A DNA stretch of 64,000 nt from Annulohypoxylon bovei var. microspora. Its lineage: Eukaryota > Ascomycota > Sordariomycetes > Xylariales > Hypoxylaceae. Below are positions 52,740 through 64,000 of this stretch, one piece after another. Both the position numbers and the translations under genes were made by a program. Within the stretch, counting starts at the first letter, position 1, and each line of letters begins with the position of its first letter. The DNA lies in the NCBI GenBank assembly GCA_022836615.1, contig MU405222.1, positions 1 to 64,000 on the forward strand, in the 5' to 3' direction. The notes under the pieces are model-generated. The model searched no databases. It saw nothing but the letters and a program-made list of their open reading frames with translations, and was not told the origin of the DNA.

Positions 52740-53330
52740 TTTGTCTTTCTTTCTTTTTAGTCTTGCCGATTCCAAAGACTTGAGGCGTATATAACAACGA
52801 ATTACAAGCCAACGTGCTCAAGCTAGGTCTTTTCCCTCGTGTCAGTGTCTCAGTTGGGACACGGAAGAGGGTGATGATAAAGATGACTAAGGCTGGTGCG
52901 GTTAAGTAAGAGCTCACATTTATATGGCCTATATCGAGTAGCTTCGCAATGAGGTTAATGCATTCGGCGTCACGGTGCTCGTAGAGAGGGGCACTAGAAG
53001 GACTGGTGGGTATAGTTGAGTATAGGAATAGCGAGCGTGAGGTTTTATGTAAGTCGCAAAGCTCGGTAATCGTTGAAACGAGAGTTCGCGCGCCCAGATT
53101 CGTGATGCTTTTGCCTTCTAAGCTTATCAGTCCCTTAACATACGACCTCACACGACGAGGTTACGAGTAGCGACGGTTTGCAGGATATCCTTCGTGGGAT
53201 GCTGAAGTAAGGCTCCGGGAAGGGTGAAGGCTATATTATATATATGTATTGCTCTAAGCAACAAGTGACGAACACTATCAAAAGGAACGATATTAGAGCA
53301 GGACGGAGAGAGAGTTTGGCGTGTTCCGTG
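52740..53330. other. Upstream/leader region of the C2H2 factor
   Basis: Probable promoter and 5' leader. A 193-codon minus-strand open frame (53151-52570) overlaps the start of the factor out of frame but begins with GTG, so I treat it as chance. No other gene was seen. Confidence 0.45.
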
Positions 53331-56300
53331 ATCATGGAGATGGGGGCAGAAGCTGGAAACTGTTGAAGCTTTTGGGGGCTTCAGGATTCATATACACTTG
53401 GGCTTTACAGGAAGCATAGCCGTGTGTCTCAAGGTACGTAGATCTCCCATAGGGCAGAAAGCATTGAAATCGAGGCGGTGCCGTACCATGGTAAAGTGCC
53501 AGGGGTCTATCTAAACGGTACGTACTCCAAAAGAATACTTCGGTACATCTGGTACGATGTATGTGGTAAATCATTACCCCCCAAGATGTGGTGGAGTGGG
53601 GGGGCCCTTGAAAACTTCTTTGTACATAGTGGCTTCAACGAAAGAAGATACTGTGCTGTCAGTAGTAGACCACCGCGCTAGCATCATGCATGGGTAGATG
53701 GTCTCAGGTGGGTATCTCGCCCGCCGTTGGGTCTTGGGGAGGAGAAGGACGGGACGGGGAGTGGCTCGTGGTTGATGTTCCTCTGGTCCTCCTCTCTAAG
53801 GTTGTGTTCTCGGTATTGGTATTATGGTAGGCTAGGCTAGGGCTCGTAGGGCATCGCGGTACATATTGTTTTGATATATTTACATGCTTCTATGAAAGTA
53901 CCTGAGAGGGTGTCTTTTCCGCTTCTTGATTGGAAGAGATGTGTCAGGGGTCCACCTCAAAAGATCACTGCAGGTTCCAATTTGTCGTTCTCTCGCCCTC
54001 CGTACCTTTGGCGAAGTCAGTGCCCAATTTGTACTAGTATCATAGTCCTTGATGTCCTTAAGAGAAAAAAGAAATGGAAAAGTAAAAAAGGCTCCCAGGA
54101 CAGCCAGGGGTCGCTAAGTCCCAGAAGACGCACGTTTGACAGGGAACCTTAGATCAGTTGAAAGTCACGATCTAGTTCGCCTATGTCCCCAATTGAATGA
54201 CATATTAGATTAACCTTCATCAATTCAAACTGTACTAGGTAGGTACAGAAACCAATGATATGGAAACCCAAGCTTCCAACAGCTACATACCTACAGTACA
54301 CAAGAATGTCTCATTCATGCATTTTACGACATGCTTAAATATCTTGGAAGAGAAGATTTACCTCATCGTTGTAGAAATGACGAGGTTCTACGGTCACCTC
54401 ATCTTGTAGCTATTGCTTTTCATATATTCCCGTGGAACCTATTAACAGGTTCCTTACCAAGGAAGCATTACAAATATTGGTTCTTTTTTTCCCATTTCTT
54501 TTCGTTATATTTTATTTTATTTTATTTTTTTGCCTATATTATCTCGTCATTCAAGTTAAATTGACTAATGCTCAAGAGGATTTCGAGGCTGATCTAGAGC
54601 ATCCTCCAGGCAAATATGTGTGTACTTTTGTTGACACATGCTTGGGAGGGCGAAAAAGGCATCGGAAGGTATACCTAGATAACCTTCTTGATTTGACCCA
54701 TCGACACTTATGTCTCATGTCTAAACTTACAACCGCACGCGCTCTTAGTCCGCGAGCTACGCCCTAGGCTAGAGTATGTGCTCGGGGATTTCTGAATCTA
54801 GTAAAGAGAGACGAGAAGATGTCCTCAGAACGCCTAACTGCGGGTCTAGAATCGGTAGTGTTGGAGCGGAACGGCATACCGAAGCATGGCTAAAGCGGAG
54901 GAAGCTAGATGGTAAAGAGCTAAGACGCTTCACCGTTATGTCCCCGCCGATATAGAATGGATACCTATCTTTCCGAAGCCATCGTCATCTTAGGTGTGGA
55001 GGTTTCAAACGTCCGATCTTGGTAGCCCTGGCAAAATAGTCACTCTCGCTAATGACCTGCACAATTTTTGCACAGCCATAATTTGTCTGCATAACCTCAG
55101 AAGATAGTGTGGTTGTTGCTGTCACTGACCAATCATATTTTTGACCAATTTTTCTATTTTCCAATTATGATGCACCGCCCCTTACACTACCGTCATACCG
55201 CAGCGACCCATAGTGCTGTGCTGCGAAAATATGTAAGAGCATAGAGAAGTGCCAACTTGAAGCCCCATTGGACTCTGCACGTAACAACGCCATTAATATA
55301 TGCGTCTTGGACGAAGCGGTATGTGCCAAATCGAGCTGTCTTCATCACGATTAAGCTTCGCATATGTCCGAACGATTTGAGGCGGTCAATATCTCTTGTA
55401 AGCGGTTGCGATGCAAGGAGTTGTGAGACTTGCATGGAACGCAGTGAGCCGCAAAACCCATAGACTTTCCGCGGTGCCTAGAATCCCAGATTCTTCGAAT
55501 GGCTGAATGGTCTCAGAAGCGAAGAAAAAAGAAGAATATCGGGCGCCCGGTAATATGCGGAGTCGGGCTCGTCGGGGTACAACACAGTAAATCCGAATTC
55601 AACTGCTCATGGAGATTTGACTGTTACCTTCATACATAGAAATTATAATTCAAATTACTCAGGACTTCAGATGAGTACGTCCTCTTTCTACCAAGCAAAT
55701 CGGGCAGCATCACAAACCGGGGTTCCATGACGAGCATGGTAACAAGCTTGACAACATCTCAATATTCTGACAACAATGTATTCCCCTGAACCATCGGGGA
55801 GTACAGAGAGTTACCCAAGCTAGTAGCGATATTGGAACTTGTGAGACAACGGGACGGTTCGTGATGTGTCATGCTCAACCGCGACCAAAGACATGGGCTT
55901 TCTAGGAAGGTTTCTAGAGCTTGTAACGAATAAGCCTCTGAATTCAACTGGGAATCAAGATGCTGTCATTGATTGGCTACGTTTGTTCTTTGGCAAATTG
56001 CGTGTTTAAGTGGTAGAATAAGTGGGTCATCTATATACTATTATACTAATACAGTTAGCAGATTTTTGCTATATTCTGATTGGTTTCTTTACGCATCTCG
56101 GTTACCTAGTCTCATTCTAAAAAAAGAACCTTGGAAGTTTAATAGGGGCGATATTTCCCTTCTAGTCCCGGGTTTTCGTGTCACAAGTACGTGCGTACCT
56201 AGCTAGGTTTACTATTATATGTAGGTAGTGTATATACTAAGTTACGTAGAACCATACCCGACATGAGGTCAAAGGCCAATAAATATCATGGATGATTATG

Positions 56301-59300
56301 AACGTATGGCATGAGTGAAAACAGCAGGTGAACTTATTTAAGGTGCCATACTTGGAAGAGCATTGGACTGCTGCTCGGGAGAGGCTTATGTAAGAAGGAA
56401 AATCCTTAATTACCTTAGTACCACGCAATTACCTACATACCTGCCTACCTACCTATTACGTACATGTGCATTATACTATTATGTGCTACGTGATATTAGG
56501 AATATTGGAAATATGTTGTACACTAGATCTATGTAGTCGCCGGGAATATGTGTTACCAGCTGTTCCACGATCGTCTTTTAACCACCTACCTACATACATG
56601 ACATACATCACCAAGTTTAAAACAGCACTTGGAAAACGTCATGTTGTGTTGCAATACACCTCTATCTCTACATAGTATGTGCAAGATTAACAGTGATGCC
56701 ACGTGAAACCGAAGGATTGCCTCGTGATGGACGCGCATTGCATGAATTGGGCTTACTCCGCATCCTTCAACCACACAACCAAGCGATCATTAGCATACGG
56801 TTGGTTATCAACGTCAAAGAAGACGGCCACCCAAGTCTAGAAGGCCATACGGGGTGTTACAAAAAACTCACTTTGGGGTCCAAAATGTCTGTCGCGACCA
56901 GATTATCAGCAAAGCGCTTAAGATACATCAAGCACCAGCCGAAATAGATAATTTCTACCATGTTATGGGATATAAACATAGTATGTCATCGTCGCATGTC
57001 GAGCCTAGCCCCTGAGGCGCTGATCTTATAACGAAAGCGTTTTCTACTAATACCTACCTATTATACCCGGCTACCCCAAGTCCATACACCAGACCGAACT
57101 ACTCTCTTCAATTGTTTCGTTACCTAGGTTAGAAAGCTCATCAAACTAGGTACTTATAGACAATTTATGTTTTAGCGAGACTTAAGCTCCGGTAGAAGGA
57201 AACTTGGTGACCATAAGCTCTCAGCCCTACAAGAGGATCAACGAGATGCTAGATTGCATCAACTATGAGCTGCCCTAAGCAATCCCGTCGACAATAAGCA
57301 ATTCACAGCCACCTCCATGAAAAACCAAGGGACCTGCATGTCTTGGCATGATTTACCAAAAGAATCGAGATGGAACATTCTATGCGTCTTCCTAATCAGG
57401 TCAGCATGACTCTATTGTACGCCCATAATCTTGCAATTGATTAAGTGGCTGCGACTTCTTGCGCCATTGTACCGTATTTACGTACGCGCCTTTGCCATGC
57501 CAACTCATCAATGTCCGGGTCTAGCAGCCCTCTCATTCAAAACAGCAGAGGTGGAAAGTAACATGATTGGTTCTGTGGCCAGTGTGGCCTAACACCGTCC
57601 TGCGGAAGATAGGAGAGCCTGTTTCGCCATGGCTGCAGGAAGTTGGAGAAAGATGGGGGCCAAGCGGTCGACATCCCTGGCTTCCACATGGTATGGAATG
57701 TTCGACGGCATATTAATCCCCCCGAACCAGGGGAAAAAGAAGTAAGCCCTAGATCAGAAGGATTCGATCCGTCCCTGCAAATACAACCCTATAATTCGCA
57801 GACATCCCTGCTAACAAATCCTTCGCGAGGTTTACGGATGCATTCCAGGACACTCGGCCGGCTAAGTAAGACGGAGGCGACTGCCACAATAACGCCCAGA
57901 GCGGATGTCAGCACTGTTTTGATTGGAAAAATGTTAGGACCAAATCATGCATTATCGTTACATGGTCATTGAACGCGTGGAAGACGTTCCTAAAAATATA
58001 ATGGTGTGCTTTTGTTTTTTTTGGCCACCGTAAATGCGTATAGGATTCCTATAATTCTCGTGACTAATGTAATAGTCTATTTTTCTTATACCGTTCGCTA
58101 TTTACTTTAGCTGGGGGTTTCAAAAGTCCAACAACACTAGACATTAGTAAGATAGGTCTATAACTTTACCGTAGTCCTGGCGCATAGGGCTGATTACCTT
58201 AAGATGCCGACCCATGATGGCATTCATGATCTTCGTCAACAGGGGCCTCCGTATCCATGTAATTATCTCATGTGTTAATGATCGGTTCGTCCAATGGAAA
58301 GCATTTCCTTACGTTCGGGACCAACCTAACGGAACTTAAGAATGCCGTGGTACAAACACTGTACACTTGGTGGTTTAAAATAGCTATTCTGGTCTTTTGT
58401 GGATGGTAAGAGATGACTGACCTGCCCATATGTCTACGTCCATAGCACGTGGCAGAATATAATCAGGTAAGCAAGGAGAATTGTTTTTAATGCTTCGATG
58501 GAAAGGTCTCACGATCCTGCCGTACTCGTAGCCTGTAAGCGTCCAGCCATTGTCACCTAAGGCATGATGACTTATTTCCGGTGAAGGTTTGGAATGGCAT
58601 CAAAATATCAAAACATTATATCGTGAGCCGCAGCCTTATGATCTGTACTAAATACCAAGGGAAGTGAAATTGAATTAATAGTTAGCTCCTATAATAGGCA
58701 AATGATTAGAGTTAGCGCTGTCCCGACAGCAAATAGAGTTGCCAAGACGGCGTAACCGAAACCCTAGTTTAACGTAGCAATTACTCATTCCGGCTAGCCC
58801 GAATACCACTTAGCTTGAGCACGGTCACCAATATCAAATCGCCAAACTTTTAGTGTATCTGGTTATGTAAAACATCCATAGTAAAAATTTACTCTTCTAA
58901 CAAAACGAATACTTACCTACCTAGTCTTTACGCTATTATGAATGTATGCATTAGTTGAGTTTTAAAATGGGTTTGCTATAGCTTATAGATAGATAGTTGG
59001 GGCATTATATTCATACACAGAACTTGTAGGAAATCCATTCTGATGACCCGTTCCACAACTCGCGATAATATCATCTTCAGCGATACCTTCAATGCAATGC
59101 TACGGACAACATTTTAAACTCCGCCCCGCTCCGCTCACCCTGTTCATCCTTCACTATGTACAGGACACGGACGACGGGCGGAATTGCATTTTGATATCTG
59201 CGAACTCCAATACCGATGGACCTCTGTGTTACATAAAGCGACATTGCTGATCGTGGAGGTGAGGTTCGTTAGGAGGGTCCGCGCTTGGTCGAATCTGGAA

Positions 59301-62300
59301 ATTTTAGACGAGATTTGAACGAGAAGGGTTTGGCGTCTAGAATATGTCCCAGAGCGGCATGGGAACCATGCAAGTATCTTTCCCCAGAGACCCGCAGCCA
59401 CATTTGCGGTAGGGCTTGTAGCCAGGTCTCATAGGTGTCGATACTCCAAAGTTCGGAATCCCTCTTCCCGGCCGTTGAACCTAAAGACCCGTCCCCCAGA
59501 ATCCAGAATTAAGAGTTACTAGGTACGCGAGGCAGACTTACGACGGGTCTAACGATGGGTCTCCTAATAGTCAACCTCGTGGACCCTCGTGGACTTCACG
59601 CACCGACGATATACGGAGACTAGGTATGCGGTGATGAACCCACCTTTGTTCACATAATCAGACTAGGTAATAAGACTACAAGGTACTGTACATTCAACTG
59701 CCACTAGAGGCAGTCGGAACACATGGCGGAGGATCGGAGATGAGATGAAGGATCTCAAATCCACAACACAACATACCCAACCTGCCAACTACCTACATAT
59801 GAACAACTTTACATACACCTATGTACATACCATAACTTATCCCCTGTTATCAACTGGCCACGCGGACAAAGACATTTCGGCACCTGTCTCGGAAACGATT
59901 CCGCATATGAACGTAGCTCAGTTTTAGATATGTACTTTGTAGTTAGGGACCCTGCATGCTCTATATAGTTGGGCGAGACACGATGCGTCCAGCATCCAGA
60001 AGGGCACCCTAACCAGATTAGTCTCCCTCATCCCGCTCTATCCAGACCTCCTAGTCGTCCAAGTCATCTACTAAGATGAAGGTGGGCGCCACCGTCAGTA
60101 AGCATCGAATATGCAGAGGTGCGCACTTTAACAAGCTAGCCACGAGCCATGTGCGCGTACCTTGCAGAGGTCAGCGCCGTCTTGAACCTCGATCCCTAAG
60201 CGCGCTATAACTTCTTGCGCAGCTCCTCAAAGCATGAAAAGGGTATCATCAGGAGAACACATAGTCGCATTAAAAAGGACCCGAGCTTCTAACTGCATAT
60301 TTCACGATTCAACATCGCAGACTAGACCTATGATGATCTCATTCGCAGTTAAGATGAAACAGGACCGCCATTAGTTGGATTGCAACGCTATCTTAACGGG
60401 ATGACACAAAATGTAACGACGGAATAAGGCACACTATGCAGTACCTGCGGATCCTCAAGGTCATCGGATATACATACATACATCCCTCATACTAACAACG
60501 GCTTGTTCCCAGCCTCTATCCACAACAGATGGCAAGTAATCTGATCCAAAGGAATAGCCAGATCAACAAGATGCGTAGTGGATCTTAAGACTCTCTTACA
60601 TATAGTATTTACCAGGTATAATGACACTAACTAAACTAACTATGTATTTATGGTATTCATACCTATGTATCTGTGCAAGGATCCGCTAATAAATATGTAC
60701 CGGCAAATTGGCATGGACTTTGTACCTCACTCGAACGCCAATCACTGCCGACCCTCGTCGTTTTAGATGCGTCGGCGACCTGGAGTTGCAGAGATGCCCG
60801 ACGAGGCAGCCAACCACACGCCGTAACAAATCACCAAAAACTGGGAGAGACAAGAAATGGCGTTCAGTAGATCTAGAAGGATGCATGGAAGTTCGAAATA
60901 CCCCAAATCCCCCCAGACCGTTACCAACATAAGGATCTTCGCAGGATAGGTACACCATAAACACTATGTAAAGCCTAAGCTCACGACTTCGGACGGCTTT
61001 TTTCGCCAAGCTTCTTACCTGTCAGAATCGTCATTGACGAGCTCACTAAGAGTTAATCTAAGAGATGACCGGAACGCCATGTTTCCGAGCATTCGGTAAC
61101 AACGGTAGCCCTACCCGATCTCCCCTACTAAAATTGACCATTGATCACTTGTTGGACCGTGTATGAGCACGTACATACAAGATTTAAGTAGTGATTTGGA
61201 TGCTGAGCGCCCGTCCACCAATGTATTGGATGTTTAATACTAGTAGATACAGTATGTACCTACCTAAGTATCCTGGTATCTGGAATTGCATGTCCACGAA
61301 CTGATGCATATTAAATGAGACACGGTATTATACTAGGTACCCAGCTTGGCAGAGGCATGTACGTACATATCTATGAGCCTCATACAGTACCGGTACCATG
61401 CAAATCCCCCGCAATTGGGAGACACGAAACCAAGTTGTAATATCAGGAATCCTGGTCTCGTATTTCGTATAGAACAAATACAGGTCCCCAGGATCTGTAC
61501 AGCAGAAAACGCGACCCGACCCAACACAATATCATCACTGTCACCAAGATCAAAAGTCCCATGTTTCGATTGCTCGCGAATCTCGCTTGTACGGTTCGGA
61601 AACCGATGCCGAAACTCGCTCAGTCATGAGGTCCCCTATTTCTTATCTCCGTACGCCAATTACATACATAATAGACGATATATATACTATAATTTCTATC
61701 CAATATATCTTATGCCATTTACTATACTGGAAATTAAGGATATGTATGTCCTTTTTGTCCCTCTCAGAACCTTATTAGACCACCATAAGCGACGAGTCAG
61801 GTTGATAGTCGTGCCACGGTCTTGGGAAAATGATCGCCAAACGGTCTAGACCATCTCACCGGTTCTGACAACAGCCTGTTGATGTCAGATTCAATGTTAC
61901 CGTAGTTCATGCCAGATTGGGTCTTATCAAGACTCCGGATCAAGAAGTGAGCTTCACAATAGATCTCTTCTACAGAGTAGAGCGGTCAACCTGCTGAACT
62001 GTCAATAACCAACAAAGCAGTGTATGTGTGTATACACACATAGTAATAGTAGTTTAATCCTTAATGTGCAGGTTATGCCTTAGACCTAGCGAAATACCTA
62101 ACTAGATAGAGTTTATGATATTCCAGCATCTACCGAATGAGAGAGCTGCTATGTTAAGGTATCGTACGCGCGGACCCAGACACATCATCATTTAGCACTG
62201 CCGAAATTCGACTAGTTCAGGACAGGGTTAGGCTTGAACGACGGGGCAAATCCGACATGTCATCTCAATGAGGAGCAATACATATCTAGCAGACAGGGAA

Positions 62301-64000
62301 GCGCGTTTGACGACAAACTTCCTTGCCGTGAGATTCGGGATCGACAGACGCAAACCAACTCCGACATGGCTATCCCATGCTTAAGTGACAACGGTAGATT
62401 CCATATGAAGAATATAAACCCCCCTGATTGCTTAGGTACGTATGTATGTAGGTACCTACATTAGCAATATCAGCAATATGTCTCAGTTCCGTATGGTCTA
62501 GAATCTAGAATCCGAATAGACAGAAAGTCCGTGAGTTCAATAGACATGGGTTAGAGATCATTCGGGCCACACGCTATACTTCCGTTCCGTGGGGATTGAT
62601 ATCTGGCACCTTGCGGGTTGCTCGGCTAGACCCCGAGGAACGCAAAGAAGATACAAGTAGCCCAACCCCCTTATGTTAGATAGGCATCTTCGGATATATA
62701 TAGATCTGGAGCTAAATGGATTTGTCAGAAAAGAACGGTTAGAAAAGGAGATAACTATTGAATCTCGGCATGGTGGCATGCCTTAGGCTTCACCACCACG
62801 GAGCTCCTAATGGAAATAGCCGCATGTTTGGTGCATGATACGACCGCTAAGTAATCATCTAAGACGATTACGGTTGCCAATGAAGCCACTTACCTAAAAG
62901 TTACTATAGTAGGTGCCGTAGATGATATATGCTAACATCAGCCACGCGCTCAAGAGGCCAAGGGACCCATGGATGTCCCAGCTGGCCGGATCGATCATCG
63001 CAGCCACAAATACTAAAATCACGGGAATGTCTCGATACGGCAATTCTAGACTTTTGACAGCCCTTAATCTTTTAACTGCAATTTTAGACGAATTTACGAT
63101 CTCGATACTACTCTGCTACTATGATGTACGCAACAGCCGTTGCCAAAAGATCATTACGATGGATTATGATGGGTCTCAGGCAGTAGTATTACGGCTTACT
63201 ATGACAATGTTATGTGGGCTTCCGAGGCTAACGGTCTATGGGACCCGAAGACCAAGACCAAGAGATCACGATTAATAGGTACCTACCTACATACCCTGAT
63301 ACCTACCCACTCCATAACGCGTCGTCAATGCATGTGGCATCCCATGTGAACGATTTCCAGCATGTCAATCCTTCACGTTCCAGAGATCATTAAACACTAC
63401 AGTACATTACCGCTAATTCCGCTCTAGGGTGTCATAGTGCTTGACCCGAGAAGTTGGTTTCCGCGCGCCGCCCCGTCTTAGCTGCCGCCGGATGATACTC
63501 TGTGCGCTTAACAATTCCCGTCCTGTGTTAGCTTTAGTCTCTACGTTTGTGGGGAGATTGTCCCCCTGACTATAGCATCTACACACGCCATAGGGCAACG
63601 GACCATGGGTCTAGGTAGTTGCTTTTGCTAGTGTAGGCGTTTTTCTCATGGTGGACCTTGCTAGCCTCCAGTTTCAACCGACCTCGCCTCTACAAAGACA
63701 CGCTACCAAACCATATCGTCTGTCAATATCGCAAGGAATACGCTTATCTTGATGCTTTCCCCCGCCTAATATGTGATTAAGGGACTTCTGACACGTGCTG
63801 AGGACCTCGGGAGGTAAGTTAGCAGGTTAGTACGTCCACCCATTGCTATAACATCATGTCCTAAGTTGTAAGTTGTCACTCTAAACTCGATGCTAAACCT
63901 CCACACTGTATGTACATCTCGTCTTGATTCGATATTAATTTAATGATGCAACATCCCGTCAACCTTAAAAGTCTGACATATAGATCGCCGACGCAAGATC
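53331..64000. other. Gene-poor region of about 10.7 kb
   Basis: No ORF longer than 167 codons, no recognisable protein motif, and no tRNA or rRNA seen on either strand. It contains scattered TACCTAGGTA motifs (54237, 56430-56455, 58913, 61255, 62435-62460, 63270-63290), a 20-bp perfect palindrome at 62023-62042 and short hairpins. Small multi-exon genes like the COX7-like one could be missed here. Confidence 0.5.
62023..62042. repeat. 20-bp perfect palindrome (TATGTGTG...CACACATA)
   Basis: Self-complementary over its whole length, centred on TATA. It lies in the gene-poor end of the window and its function is unknown. Confidence 0.7.

Noticed and set aside
52570..53151. 193-codon frame overlapping the start of the C2H2 factor
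   Set aside because: Starts with GTG, overlaps the real start out of frame, and has no motif.
54380..54420. CCTCATC/GATGAGG-like hairpin
   Set aside because: Short and imperfect, with no surrounding element or gene to give it meaning.
61346..61849. 167-codon + ORF in the gene desert
   Set aside because: Composition is random-like (many Tyr/Ile/Arg), with no motif or splice partner.

Overview
This window is nuclear DNA of a filamentous ascomycete (Pezizomycotina, most likely a Sordariomycete; anything below class is a guess). The evidence is the short introns of about 45-250 bp with GTANGT-type donors and CTAAC/CTGAC branch sequences, Pezizomycotina-like housekeeping proteins, and intergenic DNA full of TACC/GGTA-type motifs. 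All exon boundaries below were assigned by eye from splice signals, reading-frame continuity and protein-family expectation.

Layout. 0-11 kb: cohesin SMC1 (+) converges with TFIIE alpha (-), which is divergent from a family-X DNA polymerase (+), which converges with a monoglyceride-lipase-like hydrolase (-). 11.16-18.48 kb: a nested transposon island. Two 28-bp inverted repeats (27/28 identical), flanked by TTCTA on both sides, bound an element that contains a small 189-bp inverted-repeat unit and an apparently intact 5.7-kb Ty3/Gypsy retrotransposon. The retrotransposon has LTRs identical by eye, and its gag and pol are separated only by an in-frame UAG. 18.5-19.2 kb: a decayed gene relic. 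19.5-31.3 kb: mitochondrial ABC transporter Mdl1 (-), RNA polymerase II CTD-binding Rtt103 (-), clathrin light chain (+), a four-exon COX7-like cytochrome oxidase subunit (-) with a 5-nt first exon, a predicted mitochondrial PPR-like protein (+) divergent from it, and the syntaxin Tlg2 (-). 32-40 kb: calmodulin (+, seven exons), a GH47 alpha-1,2-mannosidase (+) and a Mn-type cation diffusion facilitator (+). 43.5-52.8 kb: glycogenin (+), an EFM7/NNT1-type methyltransferase (-) and a C2H2 zinc-finger transcription factor (-). 52.8-64 kb: no gene recognised.

The genes are mostly unlinked housekeeping functions: chromosome cohesion, transcription, DNA repair, mitochondrial function, membrane traffic, calcium signalling, glycosylation and glycogen priming. 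No secondary-metabolite cluster, CRISPR array or rRNA was seen. The most unusual parts are the nested transposon island, the compact COX7-like gene and its divergent mitochondrial partner, and several odd splice sites (5-nt, 3-nt, 16-nt and 28-nt exons, one GC-AG intron and GTTCG donors).
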